The notes: a model not told the origin generated them from the sequence alone. 50,554 nt of DNA from JAAAPF01 sp046541805 (GCA_046541805.1 JBKHCM010000007.1:1-50554); one strand, 5' to 3'. Positions 18,208 to 27,271 are shown, counted from the stretch's first letter. Translations and numbers: made by a program.

Positions 18208-18430
18208 ATGACCCCGTTCGGGGCGCTCCTGGTCTTCGTTGTCGCCTGGTGGCTGATCTTCGTCATGACGCTGCCCGTCGGGGCCCGGTCGCCCGACGCG
18301 CCGGAGGCGGGGTACGCCGCGCCTGCTGGTGCCGGCGGTGTGACGACCGTGCCGGCGGCACTGGTTGCCGCCGGCGTCGCCCATGCGCTCGCAAGCGGCC
18401 TTTTGGACCGGCGGCCGGCGCGACCGCTTC
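18208..18430 (+). CDS. DUF1467-like small membrane protein, reading frame apparently disturbed
   Basis: The first 40 residues, beginning MTPFGALLVFVVAWWLIFVM and continuing TLPVGARSPDAPEAGY, match the N-terminus of the DUF1467 family: short alphaproteobacterial inner-membrane proteins of about 70-95 residues and unknown function, often next to mce and proS. A weaker second hydrophobic stretch follows (TTVPAALVAAGVAHALASG). The frame has no stop near the usual family end (around 18430, used here) and stays open to 19017, 503 bases into proS. Between the two helices the +1 frame (18321-18343) encodes PRLLVPAV, which resembles the segment expected there. Either two compensating indels or a sequence error would explain this; a functional but diverged protein is possible. 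Confidence 0.45.
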
Positions 18431-18514
18431 GAGCGGTGGTCGACGCGCGTTGCGTCGGGCCGCGGCGGTGCCTATGGTCCGCAGGCGTTGAGCGAGCACT
18501 GACAGGGCCCCTTT

Positions 18515-19804
18515 ATGCGCCTTTCCGCGTACTTCCTGCCGCTCTTGAAGGAGAGCCCCGCCGAGGCGCAGATCGTCTCGCACCAGTTGATGCTGCGCGC
18601 GGGCATGATCCGCCAGTCGAGCGCCGGCATCTACTCCTGGCTGCCGCTGGGCCACGCCGTCCTGCGTCGGGTCGAGCAGATCGTGCGCGAGGAGATGGAC
18701 GCGGCCGGCTGCCAGGAGATCTTGATGCCGAGCGTGCAGCCGGCGGACCTGTGGCAGGAGAGCGGGCGCTACGAGGCTTACGGCCGCGAGATGCTGCGCT
18801 TCGACGACCGCCACGAGCGGGCGATGCTGCTCGGCCCGACCCACGAGGAAGTCGTCACCGACATCTTCCGCCGCTGCATCCGCTCCTACCGCGATCTTCC
18901 CCAGAACCTCTACCAGATCCAGTGGAAGTTCCGCGACGAAATCCGCCCCCGCTTCGGGGTCATGCGTGGCCGCGAGTTCTTGATGAAGGACAACTACTCC
19001 TTCGATCTGAATTTTGAAGGGGCGAAGCGCTCCTACGACAACATGTTCAGTGCGTATTTACGGACCTTCAAGCGGATGGGCCTGACCGCGATCCCGATGC
19101 GCGCCGAGAGTGGCGCCATCGGCGGGACGATGAGCCACGAATTTCAGATCCTGGCGTCGACCGGCGAGAGCGCGGTCTTCTACGACGCCGCCTTCGAAGA
19201 GCTCGACCTCCTGGCGCCCGATCTCGATGTCGAGACCATCCAACGCTACTACGCCGCCACCGATGAGCAGCACGATCCGGAGCAGTGCCCGTTGCCGCCC
19301 GAGCGCCTGCGCGCCGGGCGGGGCATCGAGGTCGGCCACATCTTCTATTTCGGCACCAAGTACTCCAAGCCGATGGGCGCCGCCGTGACCGGCCCCGATG
19401 GTGAGGACGTCCATGTCGAGATGGGCAGCTACGGCATCGGCGTGTCGCGGCTGGTCGGCGCGATCATCGAGGCCTATCACGACGACAAGGGCATCATCTG
19501 GCCGGCGAGCGTCGCACCCTTCGACGTGGCGCTGATCAACCTGCGCGCCAGCGACGAGGCCTGCAGCGAGGTCACGGGCGACCTCTACGCCAAGCTCAAG
19601 CGCGCCGGCATCAACGTTCTCTACGACGACCGCGACGAGAGCCCCGGCGTCAAGTTCGCGACGATGGAGCTGATCGGCATCCCCAAGCAGATCGTGATCG
19701 GCCCGCGCGGGCTGAAGGCGGGTGTCGTCGAGCTGAAATCGCGCGCCAGCGGCGAGACCGAGGAGCTGAGCGCCGAGGCCGTCGTCAACCGCCTCGCCGG
19801 CTGA
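18515..19804 (+). CDS. proS: Proline--tRNA ligase, short alphaproteobacterial type
   Basis: Charges tRNA-Pro. The 429-residue class II synthetase starts MRLSAYFLPLLKESPAEAQI. It shows motif 1 near the N-terminus (GIYSWLPLGHAVLRRVEQIV), motif 2 (QIQWKFRDEIRPRFGVMRGREF), motif 3 (GIGVSRLVGAIIE) and the anticodon-binding domain in the last 100 residues. At 429 residues it lacks the roughly 180-residue insertion that edits Ala-tRNA-Pro in the long bacterial ProRS, as is known for alphaproteobacteria; editing is then normally left to a free-standing ProXp-type protein, not seen here. The ATG at 18515 follows a weak CAGGG ribosome binding site. Confidence 0.96.
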   Translation: MRLSAYFLPLLKESPAEAQIVSHQLMLRAGMIRQSSAGIYSWLPLGHAVLRRVEQIVREEMDAAGCQEILMPSVQPADLWQESGRYEAYGREMLRFDDRHERAMLLGPTHEEVVTDIFRRCIRSYRDLPQNLYQIQWKFRDEIRPRFGVMRGREFLMKDNYSFDLNFEGAKRSYDNMFSAYLRTFKRMGLTAIPMRAESGAIGGTMSHEFQILASTGESAVFYDAAFEELDLLAPDLDVETIQRYYAATDEQHDPEQCPLPPERLRAGRGIEVGHIFYFGTKYSKPMGAAVTGPDGEDVHVEMGSYGIGVSRLVGAIIEAYHDDKGIIWPASVAPFDVALINLRASDEACSEVTGDLYAKLKRAGINVLYDDRDESPGVKFATMELIGIPKQIVIGPRGLKAGVVELKSRASGETEELSAEAVVNRLAG

Positions 19805-19806
19805 CC

Positions 19807-21051
19807 GTGTTCGGTCCCGCCGAGCGCTGGGTTGCCCGGCGCTATCTCCGCCCCACCCGCGAGCACGGTTTCGTCTCGGTCATCACCGTCTTCGCGCTGA
19901 CCGGGATCGCGCTCGGCGTCGGCACGCTGATCGTCGTGCTGGCGGTGATGAACGGTTTTCGCGCCGAGCTTCTCGACCGCATTCTCGGCCTCAACGGCCA
20001 TCTCACCGTGCAGTCGGGCCCGGCGGGCATCGCCGACTACGATCGCCTGAGCGACGAGCTCGCCCGCATCGCCGAAGTCCGGCGGGTGACGCCGTTCGTC
20101 GAGGGGCAGGCGATGGCGAGCGCCAACGGCGCGGCGAGCGGCGTGCTCGTGCGCGGGCTGCGCGCGGAGGATTTGCGCGGGCGGACCATCATCGAGCAGA
20201 ACATCGTGCGCGGCGCACTCGAGGACTTCGCCGGCGCGCGCAAGCTCGCCGTGGGCACGCGCCTCGCCCGCCGCATGGGCCTCAGCCTCGGCGACGAGCT
20301 TTCGCTGATCTCCCCCGACGGCCCCGCCACCGCGCTCGGCACGCTGCCGCGGGTGGTGAGCTTCGAGATCGCCGCGATCTTCGAGATCGGGATGTACGAG
20401 TACGACGACGGCGTCGTCTTCACCTCGCTCGACGCCGCCCAAACCTACTTCAATCTCGGCGACCGGGTGAACGCGATCGACGCCTTCCTCGCCGATCCCG
20501 AGCGGCTCGAGGACGCCCAGGCGGCGTTCGAGCAGGCGGTGGGCGGGCGCTTGTGGGTGACGAGCTGGCGCCAGGCCAACGCCCAGTTCTTCAACGCGCT
20601 CGAGGTCGAGCGCAACGTCATGTTCTTGATCTTGACGCTGATCATCCTCGTCGCCGCCTTCAACATCATCACCGGGCTGACGATGCTGGTACGTTCGAAG
20701 GGTCGCGACATCGCGATCCTTCGGACCATGGGCGCCACACGCGGCGCCATCATGCGGATCTTCTTCCTTGCGGGGATGACCATCGGCACGTTGGGGACCG
20801 CCATCGGCTTCGCGCTCGGCCTCGCCTTCGCCCTCAACGTCGACGCCATCCGGCGCGTTTTGGAGCGCTTCACCGGCGCGGAGCTGTGGTCGGCCGAGAT
20901 CCGCTTTCTTTCTCAATTGCCGGCGAAGGTGGAGACCGCCGACGTCGTGAGCGTGGTGGGGATGGCGCTCGTCCTGGCGTTCTTGGCCACGCTCGTGCCC
21001 TCGTGGCGCGCGGCGCAGCTCGACCCGGTCGAAGCGTTGCGGCGGGAGTAG
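19807..21051 (+). CDS. lolC: Lipoprotein-releasing ABC transporter permease, LolC/LolE family
   Basis: Inner-membrane permease of the Lol system, which extracts outer-membrane lipoproteins and hands them to LolA. The 414-residue product has one N-terminal transmembrane helix (about residues 25-50, in FVSVITVFALTGIALGVGTL), a large periplasmic domain and three C-terminal helices, the MacB/LolC topology. The coupling-helix region SKGRDIAILRTMGATRGAI is clear. GTG start 19807 is two bases after the proS stop. Only one permease gene accompanies lolD here, so the complex may be a homodimer of a hybrid LolC/E protein, or a second permease lies elsewhere; the symbol is nominal. Confidence 0.88.
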   Translation: MFGPAERWVARRYLRPTREHGFVSVITVFALTGIALGVGTLIVVLAVMNGFRAELLDRILGLNGHLTVQSGPAGIADYDRLSDELARIAEVRRVTPFVEGQAMASANGAASGVLVRGLRAEDLRGRTIIEQNIVRGALEDFAGARKLAVGTRLARRMGLSLGDELSLISPDGPATALGTLPRVVSFEIAAIFEIGMYEYDDGVVFTSLDAAQTYFNLGDRVNAIDAFLADPERLEDAQAAFEQAVGGRLWVTSWRQANAQFFNALEVERNVMFLILTLIILVAAFNIITGLTMLVRSKGRDIAILRTMGATRGAIMRIFFLAGMTIGTLGTAIGFALGLAFALNVDAIRRVLERFTGAELWSAEIRFLSQLPAKVETADVVSVVGMALVLAFLATLVPSWRAAQLDPVEALRRE

Positions 21052-21055
21052 GCCG

Positions 21056-21769
21056 ATGACGGCGACCGATGCGCTCGTCCTCGACGGCGTCAAGCGCAGC
21101 TTTCGGCAAGGCCAGGACCGGATCGAGGTCTTGAAGGGCATCGACCTCACCCTCGCCGCCGGGGAGCTGTCGGCGCTCGTCGGGGTCTCGGGCGCCGGCA
21201 AGTCGACGCTGTTGCAGATCGCCGGTCTCTTGGAGCGACCCGACGCCGGAGAGGTGGTCATCGCCGGCGAGCGGGCGGCGCGCCGCGACCGGCCGCGGAC
21301 CCGGCTGCGGCGCGACGCCGTCGGCTTCGTCTACCAGTTCCACCACCTCCTGCCCGAGTTCACCGCGCGCGAGAACGTGATGCTGCCCGGTCTGTTGGCG
21401 GGCAAGTCGCGGGCCGAGGCGCGGGCGCGGGCGGAGGAGCTCTTGGACGCGGTCGGTCTGGCCGAGCGGCTCGCCCATCACCCGGGCCAGCTCTCAGGCG
21501 GCGAGCAGCAGCGTGTCGCCATCGCCCGCGCGCTCGCCAACGCGCCCGGTCTCGTCCTCGCCGACGAGCCCACGGGCAATCTCGACGAGGCCACCGCCGC
21601 CCACGTCTTCGACGGCTTTCTGGCCGTGCTGCGGGCGCGCGGGGCGAGCGCGCTGATCGCCACCCACGACCGTCGCCTCGCGCGTCGGTTGGATCGCGTG
21701 TACGCGCTCGCCCACGGTCGTCTGACGCCCGAGCCTGCGCCCGCCGTCCTCGAGCAGACCGCGCCATGA
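21056..21769 (+). CDS. lolD: Lipoprotein-releasing ABC transporter ATP-binding protein
   Basis: ATPase that powers lipoprotein release with the neighbouring permease. The 237-residue ABC domain has Walker A GVSGAGKS (residues 43-50), a Q-loop in FVYQFHHLLPEFTARENV, signature LSGGEQQR, Walker B LVLADEP followed by TGNLDEATA, and the switch His in ATHDRRLARRLDRVY. The LLPEFTA segment after the Q-loop is typical of LolD in the LolD/MacB group. The ATG is four bases after the permease stop, and the stop overlaps dnaE by four bases (ATGA). Confidence 0.93.
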   Translation: MTATDALVLDGVKRSFRQGQDRIEVLKGIDLTLAAGELSALVGVSGAGKSTLLQIAGLLERPDAGEVVIAGERAARRDRPRTRLRRDAVGFVYQFHHLLPEFTARENVMLPGLLAGKSRAEARARAEELLDAVGLAERLAHHPGQLSGGEQQRVAIARALANAPGLVLADEPTGNLDEATAAHVFDGFLAVLRARGASALIATHDRRLARRLDRVYALAHGRLTPEPAPAVLEQTAP

Positions 21770-24700
21770 GCGAGCCCGTCTTCGTCCACCTGCGCGTGCG
21801 CACCGCCTGGTCGCTGTTGGCGAGCACGGTGCGGCCGGACCGGCTGCTTGCCGCCTGCCGCGACGCCGGCATGCCGGCGGTGGCGATGACCGACGACACC
21901 GCGCTCTTCGGCGCCTTCGACTTCGGCCAGAAGGCCAAGGCCCAGGGTATCCAGCCGATCGTCGGCTGCCTTTTGCCGGTCGAGATCGCCCGCAGCGAGC
22001 GCGGCGAGCCGATCGTCGGCGCGCTCACCCTCCTCTGCCAGAACGCGGCCGGCTACGGCTCGCTCTTGAAGCTGCTGTCGGCCGCCTACCTCGAGGGCGA
22101 GGTCGGCGAGCTTTGGGTCACGCTCGAGCGCCTGAAGGCGCACGACGACGGCCTCATCGTCCTCACCGGCGGCCCCGAAGGTGCGATCGGCCAGCTGCTG
22201 TTGGCGCACCGCGAGGCCGACGCGGAAGCGGCGCTCGCCGAGCTGGCGTCGACCTTCGCGGGCCGGCTCTACGTGGAGTTGATCCGTACCGGCGGCGAGG
22301 CCGAGGCGCGGACCGAGGACTGGTTCGTCGACCAGGCCTATGCGCGCGATCTGCCGCTGGTGGCCACCAACGACGTCCGCTTCGTCGAGGCGGACGAGCA
22401 CGCGGCGCAGGACGTGCTCGCCTGCATCGCCCATGGTCGCCGGCTGATCGAGGACGACCGGCCGCGCACGAGCCCCGAGCACCGGCTGAAGACGCCCGCG
22501 GAAATGGCCGAGCTCTTCGCCGATGTGCCCGAGGCGGTGGCGAACACGGGGGTGATCGCGCGGCGCTGCGCCTTCATGATCCCGGCGCGCGAGCCGATTT
22601 TGCCGCCCTACGACGTGGGCGCGGGCCGCGACGAGGCCGCGGAGCTGCGCGTGCAGGCCGCAGCGGGTCTGGAGCGGCGGCTCGCGCGCCACGTCGTCCC
22701 GCGCCTCGGCGAGGGCGAGGATCGCGAGGCGGTCGTCGCGCGCTACCGCGAGCGGCTCGAGTTCGAGCTCGGGATCATCGTGCACATGCAGTTTCCGGGC
22801 TATTTCCTCATCGTCTCCGACTTCATCCGCTGGGCGAAGCGGCAGGGCATCGCGGTGGGCCCCGGCCGCGGCTCCGGTGCCGGCTCGCTCGTCGCCTGGT
22901 CCTTGGAGATCACCGACCTCGATCCGCTGCGCTTCGGCCTCTTGTTCGAGCGGTTTTTGAACCCCGAGCGCGTGTCGATGCCGGACTTCGACATCGACTT
23001 CTGCCAGGACCGCCGCGACGAGGTCATCGACTACGTCCGCGCCAAATACGGCGACGAGAAGGTGGCGCACATCATCACCTTCGGCCGCCTGCAGGCGCGC
23101 GCCGTGGTCCGCGACGTCGGCCGGGTGATGGGCATGCCCTACGGCCAGGTCGACCGCATCTCCAAGCTGATCCCGCACAACCCGGCCAACCCGCCGACGA
23201 TCGAGCAGGCGCTGGAGATGGAGCCGCGACTGGAGGAGGAGCGCCGCGGCGACGAGCAGGTGGCGCAGCTGCTCGCGACGGCGCGCCAGCTCGAAGGCCT
23301 GCCGCGCCACGCCTCGACCCACGCCGCGGGCGTCGTCATCGGCGACCGGCCGCTCGACGAGCTGGTTCCGCTCTACCGCGATCCGCGCTCGCCGATGCCG
23401 GTGACGCAGTTCGACATGAAGGCGGTGGAGAAGGCGGGGCTCGTCAAGTTCGACTTTCTCGGCCTCACCACGCTCACCCAGCTCGAAAAGGCCGAGGCGT
23501 TGGTCAACGGGGTCCTCGGCGTCCCGCTCGAGCTCGACAAGCTGCCGCTGGACGACCCCGACGCTTACGCGCTGATGAGCCGGGCCGAGACCAACGGCGT
23601 CTTCCAGCTGGAATCCGGCGGCATGAAGGCCGCCTTGAAGGAGCTCAAGCCCGACTGCTTCGAGGACATCATCGCCATGGTGTCGCTCTACCGGCCGGGG
23701 CCGATGGACAACATCCCGCGCTACATCGCCGTCAAGCACGGCCGCGAGGCGCCGGAATACCTGCACGACAAGCTGCGCCCGATCCTGGCCGAGACCAACG
23801 GCGTCATCATCTACCAAGAGCAGGTGATGCAGATGGCCCAGGAGCTGGCGGGCTACTCGCTGGGCGCCGCCGATCTTCTGCGCCGGGCGATGGGCAAGAA
23901 GATCCAGGCGGAGATGGACAAGCAGCGCGGCGTCTTCATCGCGGGTGCCGTCGCCCGCGGGCTCGACGAGGGGCTCGCCAACACCATCTTCGATCAGGTC
24001 GCCAAGTTCGCCTCCTACGGCTTCAACAAGAGCCACGCGGCGGCCTACGCGCTCTTGGCCTACCAGACGGCGTACTTGAAGGCGAAGCATCCGATCGCCT
24101 TCTTCGCCGCGTCGATGACGATGGACCGCGGCAACCACGCCCGGCTCGCCAACGCCCGCGAGGAGATGCTGAGGAAGGGCATCGCGCTGTTGCCGCCGGA
24201 CGTGAACCGCTCGGAGGTGCTCTTCGCCATCGAACGGGCGCCGGGCGACGGGGATGCGGGCGCCATCCGCTTCGCGCTCGCCGCCATCAAGGGCGTCGGC
24301 GAGCAGGCGATGACGAGCCTCGTCGAGGAGCGCCGCCGCGGCGGCGCGTACGCGGACATCTTCGAGCTCGTCGGTCGGCTCGGCCCGCGCCTGCTCAACC
24401 GGCGGCTCCTCGAAGGCCTGATCCGGGCCGGCGCCCTCGACAGCTTCGGCCGCTCGCGGGCGGCGCATCTGGAGGCGATCGACGCCGCGCTGCGTTACGG
24501 CCAGGCGGTCGTCGACGCCCGCGAGGGCGGCCAGGCCGGTCTGTTCGACGCGCTCGGCGCCGAAATCGCCATCCCCAAGCCCGTGATCGTCGATCGCGGC
24601 GAGGCGGCGATGCTCGAGGTGCTCGAGCAGGAACACCAGGCGCTCGGCTTCTTCCTCTCGGCGCACCCGCTCGACGGCTATCGGCGTCCGCTCGCGCGCC

Positions 24701-25242
24701 TCGGCGCGGTGCCGCTGGCCGAGGTGGCGGCGCTGGTCGCCGGGGGCGACGGCCCGCGCGTCTTCAAGCTCGCCGGCATCGCGGTGGCGCGCCAGGAGCG
24801 CACCGGTGCGCGCGGCCGCTTCGCCTTCGTCACGCTCTCGGATCCGAGCGGGCAGAGCGAGGTCACCATCTACGGCGACCTTTTGGCCCGAGCCCGCGAT
24901 CTCCTGGACAAGACGGAGCCCTTGCTGGTCCACGTCGACGGCCGGCTCGACGGCGAGGACGTCCGGCTCATCGCCCGCGATATCGAGCCCTTGCGCGCGG
25001 CGCTGGGCGACGAGCGCTCGCTGGTCGAGATCGAGCTCGCCGCCGGCGAGGCGGTGGACCGGCTGATCCCGCTGCTGGCCGGCGAGGAGAAGGGGGCGGC
25101 CCGGGTGCGCTTGAGCGTCCCGGGCGAGGCCGCGGGCGAGCGGGTCCTGATCGAGTTGCCCGACACCGCGCTCCTGCCACCGGCGCGCCGTCCGGACGTG
25201 GCGGTGCTGGCGGGTGTCGCGGCGGTGCGCGACATCGCCTGA
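21766..25242 (+). CDS. dnaE: DNA polymerase III subunit alpha
   Basis: Replicative polymerase (C-family), 1158 residues. An N-terminal PHP domain covers about residues 1-270. The palm follows, with catalytic Asp407 and Asp409 (MPDFDIDFCQDRRDEV) and the third Asp563 (VKFDFLGLTTLTQLEKAE). Near the C-terminal third lies a beta-clamp binding motif, QAGLF at 923-927. An OB-fold follows (FAFVTLSDPSGQSEVTIYGD). In the PHP domain the usual metal-ligand region RVHS reads RVRTAWS, so it is probably not an active nuclease. The ATGA overlap with lolD is real, but dnaE may also have its own promoter. Confidence 0.97.
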   Translation: MSEPVFVHLRVRTAWSLLASTVRPDRLLAACRDAGMPAVAMTDDTALFGAFDFGQKAKAQGIQPIVGCLLPVEIARSERGEPIVGALTLLCQNAAGYGSLLKLLSAAYLEGEVGELWVTLERLKAHDDGLIVLTGGPEGAIGQLLLAHREADAEAALAELASTFAGRLYVELIRTGGEAEARTEDWFVDQAYARDLPLVATNDVRFVEADEHAAQDVLACIAHGRRLIEDDRPRTSPEHRLKTPAEMAELFADVPEAVANTGVIARRCAFMIPAREPILPPYDVGAGRDEAAELRVQAAAGLERRLARHVVPRLGEGEDREAVVARYRERLEFELGIIVHMQFPGYFLIVSDFIRWAKRQGIAVGPGRGSGAGSLVAWSLEITDLDPLRFGLLFERFLNPERVSMPDFDIDFCQDRRDEVIDYVRAKYGDEKVAHIITFGRLQARAVVRDVGRVMGMPYGQVDRISKLIPHNPANPPTIEQALEMEPRLEEERRGDEQVAQLLATARQLEGLPRHASTHAAGVVIGDRPLDELVPLYRDPRSPMPVTQFDMKAVEKAGLVKFDFLGLTTLTQLEKAEALVNGVLGVPLELDKLPLDDPDAYALMSRAETNGVFQLESGGMKAALKELKPDCFEDIIAMVSLYRPGPMDNIPRYIAVKHGREAPEYLHDKLRPILAETNGVIIYQEQVMQMAQELAGYSLGAADLLRRAMGKKIQAEMDKQRGVFIAGAVARGLDEGLANTIFDQVAKFASYGFNKSHAAAYALLAYQTAYLKAKHPIAFFAASMTMDRGNHARLANAREEMLRKGIALLPPDVNRSEVLFAIERAPGDGDAGAIRFALAAIKGVGEQAMTSLVEERRRGGAYADIFELVGRLGPRLLNRRLLEGLIRAGALDSFGRSRAAHLEAIDAALRYGQAVVDAREGGQAGLFDALGAEIAIPKPVIVDRGEAAMLEVLEQEHQALGFFLSAHPLDGYRRPLARLGAVPLAEVAALVAGGDGPRVFKLAGIAVARQERTGARGRFAFVTLSDPSGQSEVTIYGDLLARARDLLDKTEPLLVHVDGRLDGEDVRLIARDIEPLRAALGDERSLVEIELAAGEAVDRLIPLLAGEEKGAARVRLSVPGEAAGERVLIELPDTALLPPARRPDVAVLAGVAAVRDIA

Positions 25243-25296
25243 CCGCCGTCCGGCCGCGCCGCCTCGGCCGGCGCGGCGGCGGCGCTGCGTCGGCGC

Positions 25297-25325
25297 TTGC
25301 GTCCGGGCAGCTGCGGACCTATACC
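25297..25325 (+). promoter_or_regulatory. Predicted sigma-70-type promoter of rpsB-tsf
   Basis: TTGCGT at 25297-25302 and TATACC at 25320-25325 are separated by exactly 17 bases, a good housekeeping promoter for a GC-rich genome. It lies in the 197-base gap between dnaE and rpsB. Transcription would start near 25332, giving an rpsB leader of about 110 bases. It is the best promoter match I found in the window, as would be expected for ribosomal protein genes. Confidence 0.6.
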
Positions 25326-25377
25326 GCAGGCATCTCGCACGCGGACGTGTGGCCCCGGGGTAGGGGTCGCGTCCGGT

Positions 25378-25401
25378 GCCGTTCGGCGCGCGCCGAACGG
25401 C
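25378..25401. repeat. Perfect 24-bp palindrome in the rpsB leader
   Basis: The 24 bases are exactly self-complementary, centred between 25389 and 25390 on a CGCG core, with arms containing GTTCGGC and GCCGAAC. The site lies downstream of the predicted rpsB promoter and 39 bases before the rpsB ATG, so it would be in the mRNA leader. No T-run follows, so it is not an ordinary terminator. It could be a protein-binding site or part of a leader structure used in feedback by ribosomal protein S2. Confidence 0.6.
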
Positions 25402-25439
25402 CTCAGTCCGCGGTGGCTCAACCGGACCAGGAACGATCG

Positions 25440-26312
25440 ATGAGCTTTCCGACCTTCACGATGCGCCAGCTGCTGGAAGCCGGCGTTCATTTCGGGCACG
25501 TGACGCGGCGCTGGAACCCGCGGATGGCGCCCTACATCTTCGGTGTGCGCAACGGCGTGCACATCATCGACCTGACGCAGACGGTGCCGATGCTGCACCG
25601 CGCCTTGATGGTGACGCGGGAGACCGTCGCCAACAACGGCCGCGTGTTGTTCGTCGGCACCAAGCGCCAGGCCCAGGAGCCGATCGCCGAGGCCGCCGGC
25701 CGCTCGGGCCAGTACTTCGTCAACCACCGCTGGCTCGGCGGCATGCTGACGAACTGGCGGACGATCTCGCACTCGATCAAAAAGCTGCGGGAGATCGACG
25801 GCCGGCTCTCCGAGGAGAACAGCGGCCTCACCAAGAAGGAGCTGCTCTTCCTCAACCGCGAGCGCGACAAGCTCGAGCGGGCGCTCGGCGGCATCAAGGA
25901 CATGGGCGGGTTGCCCGACCTCTTGTTCGTGATCGACACCAACAAGGAGCAGCTGGCGATCGCCGAGGCCCAGAAGCTCAACATCCCGGTCATCGCCGTG
26001 GTCGACAGCAACTCGAGCCCGCAGGGCGTGACCTACCCGATCCCGGGCAACGACGACGCCAGCCGGGCGATCAACCTCTACTGCGAGTTGATGGTGGGGG
26101 CCGTCCTCGACGGCATCCGCGCCGAGATGCACGCCTCCGGCGTCGACATGGGCGCGCTCGAGGAGCAGGTCGAGGAGGAGATGGACGAGGAAGAGGTGCC
26201 GGCGGCGGCGCCCGCCGAAGCCCGGGCCGAGAGCGCGCCCGGCGGCGAGGCGGCGACCATGGGCGAGCAACAGGCCACCACCGGCGAGCAACCGACGCCC
26301 GCGGCCGGGTGA
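25440..26312 (+). CDS. rpsB: 30S ribosomal protein S2
   Basis: Component of the small ribosomal subunit, assembled late and in contact with S1. The product (290 residues) has the family sequences MRQLLEAGVHFGHVTRRWNP, FVGTKRQAQEPI, RWLGGMLTNW and PVIAVVDSNSSPQGVTYPIPGNDD. After about residue 235 it carries an acidic then Ala/Glu-rich tail (EEQVEEEMDEEEVPAAAP and beyond), a C-terminal extension common in alphaproteobacterial S2. The ATG at 25440 follows AGGAA at 25429-25433 with a 6-base spacer. Together with tsf it forms the conserved rpsB-tsf pair. Confidence 0.98.
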   Translation: MSFPTFTMRQLLEAGVHFGHVTRRWNPRMAPYIFGVRNGVHIIDLTQTVPMLHRALMVTRETVANNGRVLFVGTKRQAQEPIAEAAGRSGQYFVNHRWLGGMLTNWRTISHSIKKLREIDGRLSEENSGLTKKELLFLNRERDKLERALGGIKDMGGLPDLLFVIDTNKEQLAIAEAQKLNIPVIAVVDSNSSPQGVTYPIPGNDDASRAINLYCELMVGAVLDGIRAEMHASGVDMGALEEQVEEEMDEEEVPAAAPAEARAESAPGGEAATMGEQQATTGEQPTPAAG

Positions 26313-26344
26313 GCCGGCGGGCCCCAGACGTCTTCGGAGGAGAC

Positions 26345-27271
26345 ATGGCTCAGATTTCCGCCGCGCTCGTCAAGGAGCTTCGCGAGAAGACCGGCGCCGG
26401 CATGATGGATTGCAAGACGGCGCTCGCCGAGAGCGACGGCGACCTCGAGGCCGCGTCGGACTGGCTGCGCAAGAAGGGGCTGTCCCAGGCGCAGAAGAAG
26501 GCCGGGCGCACGACCGCGGACGGTCTGGTGGGCATCGCCTTCGAGGGCAATATCGGCGCGCTGGTCGAGGTCAACAGCGAGACCGACTTCGTCGCCCGCA
26601 ACGACAGCTTTCAGGAGATGGTCCGCGCGATCGCCCGGCGGGCGCCCGACGCCGAGGGCGACGTCGACACGCTCAAGGCCGTCGAGCTGCCGAGCGGGCG
26701 TACCGTCGAGGACGAGATCACCCATGCGATCGGCGTCATCGGCGAGAACATGACGCTGCGCCGGACCGCGACGCTGCGCGTCGACGAGGGCGTCGTCGGC
26801 GGCTACGTGCACGCCCAGACGGCGCCGGGCTTGGGCAAGATCGGCGTGCTCGTCGCCCTGCGCTCGAGCGCCGGCGACACCGACAGGCTCGCCGACATCG
26901 CCAAGCAGGTGGCCATGCACGTCGCCGCCAGCAACCCGCAGTCGGTCGACGTCGACGACCTCGACCCCGCCCTGGTCGCGCACGAGCGCGCCATTCTCGT
27001 CGATCAGGCCAAGGCCAGCGGCAAGCCCGACAACATCATCGAGAAGATGGTCGAAGGGCGGCTTCGCAAGTTCTACGAAGAGGTGGTCCTCAACGAACAG
27101 CTGTTCGTCATCGACACCGAAAAGAAGGTGAAGGACTTCGTGGCCGGGGAGGCCGAGGCGCTCGGCGCGCCGGTTGCCATCGCCGGCTTCGTGAAGTTCG
27201 TGCTGGGTGAGGGCATCGAGAAGCAGGAGACCGACCTCGCCGCCGAGGTGGCGCAGCTTGCGGGCGGCTGA
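26345..27271 (+). CDS. tsf: Elongation factor Ts
   Basis: Guanine-nucleotide exchange factor for EF-Tu. The 308-residue product has the N-terminal UBA-like module (AALVKELREKTGAGMMDCKT), the core motif SETDFVARN (residues 78-86) that contacts EF-Tu, and two homologous core halves, ending in LGEGIEKQETDLAAEV. CGGAGGAGAC just before the ATG is a strong ribosome binding site. It is 32 bases downstream of rpsB. An 84-base gap then precedes pyrH. Confidence 0.98.
   Translation: MAQISAALVKELREKTGAGMMDCKTALAESDGDLEAASDWLRKKGLSQAQKKAGRTTADGLVGIAFEGNIGALVEVNSETDFVARNDSFQEMVRAIARRAPDAEGDVDTLKAVELPSGRTVEDEITHAIGVIGENMTLRRTATLRVDEGVVGGYVHAQTAPGLGKIGVLVALRSSAGDTDRLADIAKQVAMHVAASNPQSVDVDDLDPALVAHERAILVDQAKASGKPDNIIEKMVEGRLRKFYEEVVLNEQLFVIDTEKKVKDFVAGEAEALGAPVAIAGFVKFVLGEGIEKQETDLAAEVAQLAGG

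Noticed and set aside
21478..26312. Very long frames overlapping dnaE (1151 residues minus strand at 21478-24933; 1399 residues plus strand at 22113-26312)
   Set aside because: Both are shadows of dnaE. Only the last part of the plus-strand frame is real, as rpsB from 25440.
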